Shown piece by piece: positions 54,868-64,000 of a DNA stretch of 64,000 bases. The notes beneath the pieces were generated by a model. That model searched no databases, was not told the origin of the DNA, and saw nothing but the letters and a program-made list of their open reading frames with translations. Position numbers and translations under genes: made by a program. Position 1 is the first letter of the stretch. Every line of letters begins with the position of its first letter. Source of the stretch: Niebla homalea (taxonomy: Eukaryota > Ascomycota > Lecanoromycetes > Lecanorales > Ramalinaceae); assembly GCA_019925105.1 (NCBI GenBank), contig JAHGAU010000002.1, positions 1,550,001 to 1,614,000 of the forward strand. The letters run 5' to 3'.

Positions 54868-57015
54868 TCATTTCTTGGAACTGAAGAAATGTCGTTTTTT
54901 CTTCTCCTTCTCCTTCTCCTTTTCCTTGTCTTTACTCAATTTAGCATTGGGATAAGACTGTGATTGAGATGAAGACGCCTGAGCTGTATGGAGGTTGGTG
55001 CCTCCATTCGACGATCCGTGCGAATTTGAGATGTTCATGTTTGCCATGCTCGCCGAGGGAGGGTGCGATGATCGGGATATTGGAGGCGCTTGTTTAGGTA
55101 CTGGTTGTGGTGGCGGAGGCTCTCGCTCAAACAGGTGTGCCGGTGCTTTCGGTTTCGGCTGCTCAGCTGGCAGATTCAGTCTCCTCTTGTCAACACTCAA
55201 GTCGCCGACCTGGCGCAAGAAGAGACTTGGCGTTAGCATATGGGATGTGGCCAGGAACACGTCTTTATTGAAGGCATCAGAGATCTCGTAGCAGGCGCGA
55301 GACTCTGAATACGTTGCGCCTCCTGCCATGAAGACTATGATACGTTGACTGGGCTCTCGTGCTGAAGGACGAGTTCTAGCCCAAGTCGGCTTCGCGCTAC
55401 GAAGTGATGCTTGTGATACTGTTTCTTGGCCGATCATGCCCTCAGCCCCATCAAGATGGGGCTTGGTGAAAGGGTATGAAAGTTGATCAAGGGTGCCTCG
55501 GATGTGCTCCTCCAGCATTAGCTTAATCGAAGGCTCATAACGGGAAAGCCCTGATTCTTCCTCATTTGGATTTCCCGGCGCCTGCTTCCTTCCAAAAGGA
55601 GGTTGCGCCAGTGGTCTTGGATCTCTCAGCGCCCTTGTTGTATGGGCTCCCATGAGTTCAAGATTATGAATGACTTCCGCATCTTGTGACGGTAATTGCG
55701 CATGCGCTAGAAGCTTGGTAGCATCAGAAGGCAGAAGCCCATCTCGATACAGGACATATTGCATGATCAAGCGAAGGCGATCTGGGAATGCAACGTCACT
55801 TTCATCCAGTAATCTGACCACCTGATCTGCAACGTTCTTGGGCTTTTTGAAGTCTTCGTCGAGACAAGTCGCCAGTGACTGTTCCACCGATGCAATCTCC
55901 CCAAGCTTTCGCTTCTGGAAGACGGCCATCGCATCCGAAGCCATATTTAGATGCAGGGAAAATTGCTCCTTTCCCTCCTGGTACTGGGGGAGTCCAGCCA
56001 ACATATCCTTGATGTTGTTGAGACTGCTTGGATTGTCACTTTCAGCGAATTGCGGGTTCTTCGCTTTGAAGGCTCGGAATTCCGAAGCAAGCTTGTCGAG
56101 GACGTCCTTCATGTGCAGATGACGATTGTTGACCCACAAGGCATCCTTCTCACCAATCTCGACGTTCTTCGCTGAGCCAGTCCCGCCATTCTCCTGCAAA
56201 GAAGTCTTGTACATTATCTTGTCCCCTTCTATCAAGGGCAACAAGTCATGTACCATGGCCTGATAAGTAAATTCATGTATGATCGGGGCGAAAAGATCCA
56301 TGGACCTGTCTGTGATGATGAGAGCTCCCCGGGGGCGTGGAGAAGGAGGCGGGAAGTCCTCATGATATTTGGCGTATTGATCCAACTCAAGTTGCACAAA
56401 TCGAGCAAGGTGCGAGCAAAGGACACTTGCTTCGTGATTCGGATTTCTGGGGCTATGGAACCTGATGGTGGGATATTCACCGAGAGAGACGCAGACTGAC
56501 ACGATCTTTTGTGAGAGGTCGTCCAGATGCTTTCGAACAAGATTATTGCAGGCTGGATGAAAGAGAGTAGGAAAGCTCCAAGGGTCGCGGAAGGTAACCA
56601 GGTGAGATTCTCGAGGATAGAAGTCTACATTCAAGACCTTCATGACGGCGATTTGCGGCATGGCCATTCGTGACTGGTCTATCCGAGCACGCTCTTCTGG
56701 AGGAAGCAGAGAGGTCCATATGATATACGCCCTTCTGTAGCGCCGACGTTCGAAATCGGCCATTAAGCAGTCGACAATATGTGGCAGAGGTGAGAGTAGG
56801 AAGACGGCATCCATCTCTGGGTTCATAGGTCTTCGGTCTTCGATCTGTTCGATGTTCGTGACATTTTCCTTGAGGATGTCGTCTTCGCGAACCGCATTGT
56901 CTACGATCCGCCTGCTTCCCGAATCCAGTACTAGGACCTTCCATTCTCCTCGGGCTGTCGAGCGTACAGCATCTAGGAGTATTTCTCGTTGGATTTCTAT
57001 GGCAGATGAAGCCAT
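54868..57015 (-). CDS. SEC1: SM-family exocytosis protein Sec1
   Basis: Sec1/Munc18 protein that binds SNAREs for fusion of secretory vesicles with the plasma membrane. Single exon, 715 codons from ATG 57013-57015 (MASSAIEIQREILLDAVRS). Recognised stretches: GEWKVLVLDSGSRRIVDNAV, DAVFLLSPLPHIVDCLMADF, YRRAYIIWTSLLPPEERARI, PRGALIITDRSMDLFAPIIH, EFTYQAMVHDLLPL and RIIVFMAGGATYSESRACYE. The last about 110 residues are fungal-specific and disordered, Pro- then Ser/Asn/Gln-rich, ending in alternating Lys-Glu repeats encoded by a CTC/CTT-type DNA repeat. The frame is open slightly further upstream without ATG. Confidence 0.93.
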   Translation of the reverse strand: MASSAIEIQREILLDAVRSTARGEWKVLVLDSGSRRIVDNAVREDDILKENVTNIEQIEDRRPMNPEMDAVFLLSPLPHIVDCLMADFERRRYRRAYIIWTSLLPPEERARIDQSRMAMPQIAVMKVLNVDFYPRESHLVTFRDPWSFPTLFHPACNNLVRKHLDDLSQKIVSVCVSLGEYPTIRFHSPRNPNHEASVLCSHLARFVQLELDQYAKYHEDFPPPSPRPRGALIITDRSMDLFAPIIHEFTYQAMVHDLLPLIEGDKIMYKTSLQENGGTGSAKNVEIGEKDALWVNNRHLHMKDVLDKLASEFRAFKAKNPQFAESDNPSSLNNIKDMLAGLPQYQEGKEQFSLHLNMASDAMAVFQKRKLGEIASVEQSLATCLDEDFKKPKNVADQVVRLLDESDVAFPDRLRLIMQYVLYRDGLLPSDATKLLAHAQLPSQDAEVIHNLELMGAHTTRALRDPRPLAQPPFGRKQAPGNPNEEESGLSRYEPSIKLMLEEHIRGTLDQLSYPFTKPHLDGAEGMIGQETVSQASLRSAKPTWARTRPSAREPSQRIIVFMAGGATYSESRACYEISDAFNKDVFLATSHMLTPSLFLRQVGDLSVDKRRLNLPAEQPKPKAPAHLFEREPPPPQPVPKQAPPISRSSHPPSASMANMNISNSHGSSNGGTNLHTAQASSSQSQSYPNAKLSKDKEKEKEKEKKKRHFFSSKK

Positions 57016-57456
57016 CCTAAGGGTAGGCCTTGCCGGAGCCTTTAGCAATCAAAGGCAGACACTCGGATGACCCATCAATTCAACCACCTCATTCTATAGC
57101 CCATATTTGCTGTGCACTTGCCTTTGCAACCTAGCTCTTGTAGGACCTCAGTTGGGACAGAGTGGGCTTAAATATTAATATTGTCTATCCACTATCAGTT
57201 TGTGGGGTAAATATGTTGTAGTTGTTGTTTGCGGGCGGAGGTTGGCGTTTGGCGGCGGAGGAAGATCAAGACGTGACGTACAAAGCTAGATGATAAAAAA
57301 AGATTAGGTACTCTTTCATCCACAACTTCATCCAGAAATTTGTTGCAAACCATATTTTACCTCGAAAGTCGCTCCTTGGCCGATTAATACACAAGATCCT
57401 GGTATTCTATGCTGATGGACTAACAACAGAGGAAAGGATTAGCCCCCATTGGGGGT
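57016..57456. promoter_or_regulatory. Divergent promoter region, SEC1/SUV3
   Basis: 441 bp between divergent starts, including short A/T-rich stretches (for example 57166-57185). No gene and no defined site. Confidence 0.4.
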
Positions 57457-59859
57457 ATGCTGCCTGCTAAGAGAGCATCGACTTCACGTCTGCTCGCCAC
57501 CTGCGCAAACTCCAGCTCTCGTTCCATAGGTTTTAGACATCGTTCGACTCAAAAATCAGCAAAGTCTAGAGGTCAGAAGGGGCTTGAGAAGAAATGGACT
57601 CGAAATAACAATGGCGGCCTCAGCTTAGTACCCCGAAGGTTCGACGCAACCTCGAGAAACCTTCTGATAGCCAAACACGGATTTATACCCTGGCTTGAGG
57701 AGCGTCTCGAGACTCTATCAGGGAGCTGCACCGACCCATCATATGCCACCTTCATCAAGAACTTCAAAACCACCATTCGAACACAACGGCTGGACCAGGC
57801 CGGAAAGAGAGACAAGGGTTCTGCTGGCGATGGCAAGCAGCAGACATCGACTCCTGACGACTGGCGGCCTTTCGAATTCAAAAGTCCGCATGCGTTGCTA
57901 CGGGCTCTAGAAGATGCATTCCGTGTCAATGGAGGAAAGGCCGTAGACTTGCAGCTCCGATACTCCTACGAAGGCCTTGTCGCGGCCCGCCAATTTTCTG
58001 ATGTGACTGTTGAGACTCAGGTGAAGCTTGCAGATTTACGATATCCTGTCGAATGGTATCCATCGACAAGGACTATTCAGCGTACCATACATCTGCACGT
58101 TGGACCAACCAACTCAGGCAAGACCTACCAGGCTCTTAAGAGACTAGAGCAAGCAGAAACCGGGGTCTATGCGGGGCCATTGCGGCTGCTCGCTCATGAG
58201 ATATATCAGCGACTGAACGCGAAAGGCAAGACATGCGACCTTGTCACCGGCGATGAGATCATAACGAGAAATACACCCTCTGACGGCCCTGGTATGCGAA
58301 GCTGTACTGTTGAGATGATACCTCTCAATACGACCTTTGATGTTGCAGTAATCGATGAGATTCAAATGATGGGTCATCAAACTCGGGGCTGGGCCTGGAC
58401 ACAGGCTTTGCTGGGTCTGAAGGCTCGCGAGGTACATTTGTGTGGCGAAGAACGGACGGTGCCACTGATCCGTGAGCTTGTCGCTTCGATGGGCGACAAG
58501 CTCGAAATTCATACATATCAGCGCCTCAGCCCGTTGAAGACAGCATCTACCAGTCTGCGCGGCAATTTGCAGGATCTTCGCAAAGGGGACTGCGTCGTGG
58601 TGTTCTCTAGGATTGGTCTTCATGCTATGAAACGAGATATCGAACGGGCCACTCAGAAGCGTGTTGCCATTGTCTACGGAGGCCTACCTCCGGAGATCAG
58701 AGCTCAGCAGGCGAAGCTCTTCAACGATCCTGACAGTGATTACGAGGTTCTAGTGGCTAGCGATGCCATAGGCATGGGTCTCAATTTGTGAGTCGTATTC
58801 CCTGCTCCATAGTCCGACATTAACCTCTATTCAAGGGCGATCAAGCGCATCATCTTTTCTGCAGTTCAGAAGTTCAATGGTGCTACCTTCGAGGTGCTAA
58901 AGACTCATGAGATAAAACAGATCGCAGGTCGAGCAGGCAGATTTCGGACCGCAGCGCAAGATAATCTGGAATCCACGCGTTCCTCGACCGACTCCTTACC
59001 TGTCCTGCCCTCCGCCAATCTCGGGATTGTCACTACTTTGGATAATGCCGACTTGCCGATCGTACGAAAAGCTATGAAAGCTCAGGCAGCACCAATCCTT
59101 AGTGCTGGGATCTTACCCCCAACCAACATCTTGACACAATTTGCCGCGTTCTTTCCTCCCTCAACCGACTTTAGCTACATACTTCTGCGCCTCCATGAGA
59201 TCGCACTCGTCCATCCGCGCTACAGCATGAGCATCCTAGGTCCTCAAGTGAAGATTGCGGACGCCATACAGCCAGTCGAGAATTTAAGTACTACGGATCG
59301 CATTACCTTCTGCAATTCACCCGCAGATGTCAGAAAGCCAGGGATGGCTACTATTGTTGCTGCCTTGGCTAGATGTGTGGGCGACAGGACCAGTGGCGCA
59401 CTCCTGGATATTCCAGACATCTGTATCGAAGCCCTCGATGAGGAAATCACGATGGATGGCCAGTACTTGGATCGTTTGGAGATGCTACACAGTTCCCTTG
59501 TGCTCTACCTGTGGTTGAGCTACCGGTTCGCAGGGGTGTTCATCAATCAGGCCATGGCCTTCTATGTGAAATCCTTGGTGGAAGAACGGATCGACAAGAT
59601 ACTCTCAGAGTACTCGGCAAGCACTCAGATCCGGGCAAAGATTCAAAAGATGCGCGAAGAAGCCACGCGACAGCTCCAAGAGATGGCATTGCGGTCATCG
59701 GATGAGAGCCCAGATGGTTCTGAGAACGACGAAGGGACTGCTGATCAGCTCAGCATCAAGGACGAGCTGGCAGGAGAGGATGGCAAATCGCAAGTCCCTC
59801 CTCAACTTCCCATCTCCGATTCTTCAGACCCTCAAGCAGTGCCTACACCGGCAGATTGA
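57457..59859 (+). CDS. SUV3: Mitochondrial RNA helicase Suv3
   Basis: ATP-dependent helicase of the mitochondrial degradosome. Exons 57457-58787 and 58836-59859 give 784 codons; the 48-nt intron joins IGMGLNL to AIKRIIFS. The N-terminus MLPAKRASTSRLLATCANSS is a mitochondrial presequence. Helicase motifs: I HLHVGPTNSGKTYQALKRLE, Ia AGPLRLLAHEI, II VIDEIQMMGHQTRGWAWTQA, III LCGEERTV, IV VVVFSRIGLHAMKRDIE, V VLVASDAIGMGLNL and VI QIAGRAGRF. The Suv3 C-terminal domain follows (LHSSLVLYLWLSYRFAGVFI) and then a Ser/Asp/Glu-rich tail. Confidence 0.95.
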
Positions 59860-60487
59860 GCAGATCACTGAAGAGCTTCATTTGACAACAAGCGCCGAAA
59901 ACATTTAGAATTTGAAATTTGGAAACTTGGAGGGTTCCAATGGATGAATTACACCAAAGCTGTACATAGAATCTTGTAAAGTAAGGCTGTGTATATAATG
60001 AGAACATCACTCTGGCGTCTTGAGACTACTCTGCAGAAGACAGACATCAATATCGATGACACGGGTGTATCTCGGCAAGGCGCGATATCTTTCTGCAACG
60101 ATTTGGAATAATCTTAGAGACGCGGTCTTGGAGAACCTGCGCCATCGGAATAGGAGCCCAGACGTCCAGCATGACAGCAAGGAATGAGGAAGAATCCCAT
60201 CAGCTTGGCATTAAAGCCAGACAAAGAATTCAGCACTGAGAATGTCAGGAATAATGCAAAATAGTGAGAAGCAAGCAAAGGTCCAGACTGCTCTCGTGAT
60301 ACGATCACATCTTCCATCTATCTTGCGAATGGATTAAAGCCTCAAAAGCCTTGGTGTGAGATGTGCACACTTCCTCAAGAGCCACGTCAGCATCAGGAAA
60401 TGCTGGGGCATGATTCTGATCAGATTGATGGATCGCTACCATTTCGACAGCAGTGAGGAGTCGCTCGTTTGAATAACGCCGACGACC
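59860..60487. other. Intergenic, possible eroded coding on minus strand
   Basis: A minus-strand stretch at about 60320-60480 is open and reads like protein (YSNERLLTAVEMVAIHQSDQ, then FPDADVALEEVCTSHTKAFE) but has no start, family or splice support. At 60121-60148 there is a short sequence repeated in altered form at 63399-63425. Confidence 0.3.
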
Positions 60488-61337
60488 CTAATCCGTGGTG
60501 ATATCACCGCTTCGAGGCGTCCAGTCAGGACCTTTCCCAAAATGTTCCCTGACACTAGGCCAGTACGGGGAACCCGGCGGGCAGAATTTGTATCGCTCAA
60601 ACTGGTTGATATGATCTGCGTCCGAACTGATGTAATTATAGCATGAGGTATGTGCCTTTGCCCACTCTTCTAGCCGGTTCCAGTCGCGACATTGCCGGAG
60701 CTGGCCCACTGCACTCTCAGGCGACTTGGTTTCAGTCGTGTATCGGGGTGTATCGTCCGCTTGACATAGGACATCGCCACGGAGGGAGTCGAGGCAGTGC
60801 GTTATATGCATCAATGGTAGGGTTTGTGGCTTCTTAAGCTCGTACTGCCTAATTGCTCGATGGATGTTTTTCTTTTCATAGAGTACGTTAGCGAAAAGAC
60901 CGAAAAATTATCAAGGGCAACTTGATCGACATATATGAATATACACAACGTAAGAACCAATTCACTTGAGGTCAGAAAGGTCTTACCAAGCAATGTAGGG
61001 CATGGCGTCCATTCAAGACATATAGACCTTGGTTGTGATCCCAAGGAAATCTCTGTGCATGTGGGAGACCCTTGGATTCTGTCCAAGCGTACGGAAGCGC
61101 TACAAGTCCAACATCGAAGTTTATGTTATCCCATAGTCAGGCCGCAAGTGTCAGGTCTGTCGTCGCATAATATGTGGCCCATTCGAAGGGGATAAAGAGC
61201 TCATTGGCGAGGTCAGCTATAATTTCAGTATTGTCAGTGCATTTCGCTAGGTTGAACATAAGACGAGCAAACCATCGAGCATAGCCTGACGGGTTATGTA
61301 CTCTTTCGCCCATGAAAGATCCAGCCAAGATCCCCAA
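60488..61337 (-). pseudogene. UstYa-like (DUF3328) oxidase, interrupted by a stop
   Basis: UstYa-family proteins are secondary-metabolite oxidases (peptide macrocyclisation in RiPP clusters) with two HxxHC motifs. Both are here: GLYVLNGRHALHC and PLMHITHCLDSLRGDVLCQ, the second followed by the typical ADDTPRYTT. A 115-nt intron (60872-60986, GTAAGA...GAAAAG with GCTAAC branch site) separates them in phase. Upstream the same frame reads ELFIPFEWATYYATTDLTLA, then A-TGA-LWDNINFDVGLVALPYAW: the stop is at 61137-61139, inside conserved sequence. No convincing N-terminal membrane helix was found. The stop makes a non-functional allele the simplest reading. Confidence 0.78.
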
Positions 61338-61794
61338 TGAAGGAGACAGCCATAATGATTAGAGTGCATCCTATTCGCGAATGGTGCATCCCTCCTCGGT
61401 TGTTCGCAAATTTCCATGACGTGAATTGCCTTTTTGCGAGCCTTGCCTCCTACTTTGATTGCAAACAATGGGCTATCTCAACCACACCGCTCCTCGGCGT
61501 AGAGAGGACATGTTCTTGCCGACTGAAACCTGACTCCAAAGAAGATGAAGGGGAGACGGTCCGCATGGCCCAGAAGAGACGACATGATGCACGCTGCAAC
61601 GTAACATATTCATCGCTTAACGTTTTGCATCAAATGATTCCGGCTGGGGGAAGGGAACCTCCTTGTCAATGGGAGCTTTTTCAAATACTTGGCCAGTATC
61701 TGTTTCACGGCTCTTGCTAAGAAATCCAAACAAAGACGGGTCTTTCTCTCGAGCCAATTCTCGACCTCAATCAACTGAATCTATACAGCATCCC

Positions 61795-62452
61795 GAACTT
61801 GCTTGGGCAGGGGCCCACGTTCGCTGCTGTGTGGGCAGACGAATTTAGGGCCGCCGGAGAAGTCTTGCCAGTCGTGGGTTTCATCATATCCATGCTGCGT
61901 TTGAATGCAAGACGCTGGCGACAAGTGAAAATTGGTGCTGACGATGTATTTTGGTTTGCTTGCTTGGGTATGATCCATAAATGCTCTCGTGAGGAAGCTT
62001 GGCTCATTTTGCCAAAAAGTGGCCTTTTGCCGCAGGATCTTTCTCGCCCATAAGCGGAACATGTTTGATCATATTACTCGCGGACTCATAGTGTTGGTCG
62101 TTGGGTGGACTGTGGCGTATTTCTTCGCCTACGCTTTTCAGTGCAAAGAAGACCCTTCCGCACAATGGAGCTCAGCGGCTGACGAACTCAAGCACCGTTT
62201 GAGAGTGATAGGTGTAGAGGAGGAAATGAAGTAATATATGGCTTTCATCGATTTGGTTTTGGATATGCTTTGCATTTCAATACCTTTTCCCATGGTCACT
62301 AGCGTGTGGGCGGACGCACAGTCTGTTACTATTCTTACACGCAAGACATTGACGTGCCAATCAGATCTGGCGGCTGCATCTCAGATTGTGGCTCGAGGGA
62401 TGGGTCATTTGAATACTCCATTGGGTTCCCGTCCTAGATCTGAAAGCTCATA
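61795..62452 (+). pseudogene. SAT4/rhodopsin-like integral membrane protein relic
   Basis: Fragments of the fungal rhodopsin-like (SAT4, PF20684) seven-helix family. The first frame gives EVLPVVGFIISMLRLNARRW and RQVKIGADDVFWFACLGM, the helix-1/arginine/GADD pattern of the family. A different frame then gives NMFDHITRGLIVLVVGWTVA, YFFAYAFQCKEDPSAQW (the helix-3 FQC motif), and IDLVLDMLCISIPFPM after a TAA at 62232-62234. The later helices are not clearly readable. Frame change plus stop indicate decay. It is divergent from the neighbouring UstYa-like gene; in intact form such pairs occur in secondary-metabolite clusters. Confidence 0.65.
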
Positions 62453-63449
62453 GGTAAGCCCCAGCTTTAGAGGAAATAGGATTATTGGACAGTGCTTTCG
62501 AAGCAGACATAGGAGAACTGTATTACCACTCCCAATGAAATATTGCACGCAGATTTAGGTCCGTTACTTGTACAAGATCCAGTCTATGGTGATTACCTTA
62601 TTTGTGAGATAATACGTGGGATCAGGTCAGCTGTTGCTCTTTTGCCTAATCTTTCTATCGTAGGTGCATGCTGCACTGTATTCTGCTGTGGCGAATTAAG
62701 ATCCCATGCTCCATCCATTCCATTTCCTTGACAAGGCTTGTATATGAATTGTACTGGGTTCGATACTCCTGAGATACTCCTGAGCAGCTTGCGCGACTCC
62801 TTAGTGGGCTCGGCCTCTTGTGAAATCGAGGGACCTGGTGATTGACATCTGGCGCTTTGAGCTGTTCAAATTGCGGCATAGATGAGCTCCGATGCTTCTA
62901 TAATTAATTCAAGCCCTTCTCAGCTGAGCCAGTGTCGCACAGCTGCAAGTGTCAAATGCATATATAATGATTGTGGGTGCAAAGTGCGTGTCGTGTATCA
63001 TCTATCTAAGAAGACAAAAGGTGTCTGCAGGACATATCTAGGTGGTATGAGATGTACGGCTACGTGCTACTATCTACACGCGTCATGAGGCGTCTTGGCA
63101 CTACCTGCATGACGGCTCAAAGAATCCTCCTTGCCCGCACTCTGAACCACCATGCTTGCACCACCAAGCCTACCCTGGCTGACAGCCAGAAACATTGCAG
63201 CGAGGTACAGAGCTGAAACAAACTTTACCAGCCCGTTGAGGAGAGGATTCTGAATGAGGGGAGTGCTTGCCAAGCTTAGTGCTAGAATAGGCCAAGCCTG
63301 GCAAGCTGCAACCGATAACGAAGTCAAAACCTCGGCGAGGCGCATTTTGTTCTTGCAACAACTCGGCGTCAGGCCTTTGACTCTGTGAGTCTAAAAAGCG
63401 CGGTCTTGAGGAGCCTGCGCTATCGTATTCCCGTTGGAACTGGTTCATC
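62453..63449. other. Decayed/intergenic region before PRP22
   Basis: Short frames only. The stretch 62580-62730 has hydrophobic coding character and could be the far end of the rhodopsin-like relic. A minus-strand frame at 63070-63345 is hydrophobic but has no recognisable family. The last 60 bp are the PRP22 leader. Confidence 0.35.
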
Positions 63450-64000
63450 ATGGATGATCTCGAATCCCTTGAGTTCCTGTCACTCGTGTCTAAAGTCACA
63501 TCCGAACTCCAGAACCACTTGGGCATCAACGAGAAGACCTTGGCGGAATTCGTGATTGCACAGCATGGGAAATGCCCTAATCTCGCCGATTTCAAGGCGC
63601 AGATGGATGCCATGGGGGCCGATTTCCCTCAGAGTCTCATCGAGAGCCTTGATCGTCTCATCTTGACTATGCATCCTAAGCATAAGGGGAAATCGAAACA
63701 GCCCGAAGCGCAGAATGGCCATGCTGAGAAAGTGCTTGATGAGAAAGATCGAAAGACGAGGATATTCAAGGGTCTGGCGGTGCCAGATAGCGAGCATGTG
63801 GTTGAGGAGGAGATTGAAGCAACCAAGTCGAATGGCCAAGCCACAGCCGATGCATTTGATGATACCTTTGCCATGCTTGAGGGCTTAGCCGGGCAACCGA
63901 GGGCAAAGGTAAAGACACCCAATGGCAGGAAGAGGAGTCGAAGCCCTGAGGATGTGGATGGCTACAATAACAGTCACAAGAAAAGCAAACGTAGGTCAAG
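63450..64000 (+). CDS. PRP22: Pre-mRNA splicing helicase Prp22/DHX8, N-terminal part
   Basis: DEAH-box helicase that releases spliced mRNA from the spliceosome. Only about 183 codons lie inside the window; the frame is open at the end. The start MDDLESLEFLSLVSKVTSEL and the following QNHLGINEKTLAEFVIAQHG, FPQSLIESLDRLILTMHPKH and TRIFKGLAVPD match the conserved N-terminal leader of Prp22/DHX8. The part seen ends in a Lys/Arg/Ser-rich stretch (GRKRSRSPEDVDG) that precedes the S1 domain in homologues. S1 and helicase domains lie beyond the window. Confidence 0.9.
   Translation, partial: MDDLESLEFLSLVSKVTSELQNHLGINEKTLAEFVIAQHGKCPNLADFKAQMDAMGADFPQSLIESLDRLILTMHPKHKGKSKQPEAQNGHAEKVLDEKDRKTRIFKGLAVPDSEHVVEEEIEATKSNGQATADAFDDTFAMLEGLAGQPRAKVKTPNGRKRSRSPEDVDGYNNSHKKSKRRS

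Noticed and set aside
61337..61720. 127-codon plus-strand frame between the UstYa-like and rhodopsin-like relics
   Set aside because: No signal peptide and no repeated KR-flanked core, so it is not a RiPP precursor; probably non-coding.

Overview
The window is eukaryotic and looks like a filamentous ascomycete (Pezizomycotina) chromosome. Most genes carry short GT-AG introns of about 45-195 nt, the coding content is orthologous to standard fungal housekeeping genes, and several families seen here (UstYa-like, SAT4/rhodopsin-like, flavin monooxygenase, fungal cyclase) are typical of mould genomes. TA-rich blocks at the left edge look like sequence eroded by repeat-induced point mutation (RIP). 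I cannot place the genus; Dothideomycetes is a guess only. There are no bacterial operons, CRISPR arrays or rRNA/tRNA genes that I can support.

Layout. 1-3 kb: TA-rich eroded repeats, a frameshifted fructosamine-kinase-like relic, and a short LINE-like insertion with a perfect 16-bp target-site duplication. 3-13 kb: accessory region with a cyclase-family gene, a multi-pass membrane protein, an unknown 372-aa protein, a secreted HExxH metallopeptidase-like protein, a dead short-chain dehydrogenase and a DUF985 cupin. 13-22 kb: conserved core with TRS85, a CHM7-like ESCRT-III gene, RAD18 and the Pol delta subunit CDC27/POLD3; the last two are divergent neighbours. 22-26 kb: two divergent genes of unknown function that share a His-rich module. 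27-35 kb: secretion and redox genes (pepsin-like protease, Ecm4-type glutathione transferase, flavin monooxygenase, short-chain dehydrogenase with a 14-nt microexon). 35-60 kb: dense core with ubiquitin E1, GH125 mannosidase, PNP oxidase, a 1314-aa PPR protein, phosphomevalonate kinase, a prenylated ubiquitin-fold protein, the proteasome chaperone UMP1, a membrane SDR, a G-patch protein, SEC1 and SUV3. 60-63 kb: decayed UstYa-like and SAT4/rhodopsin-like genes, probably the remnant of a secondary-metabolite locus. From 63.45 kb: the start of PRP22, cut by the window end.

Functional links: RAD18 and POLD3 both serve replication past damaged DNA and share an upstream region. UBA1, the ubiquitin-fold protein and UMP1 all belong to ubiquitin/proteasome biology but are not adjacent. 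The PPR protein and SUV3 are predicted mitochondrial RNA factors. Gene models were built by reading splice sites and checking that exon lengths sum to whole codons; where that check fails (POLD3 intron 3) it is reported.
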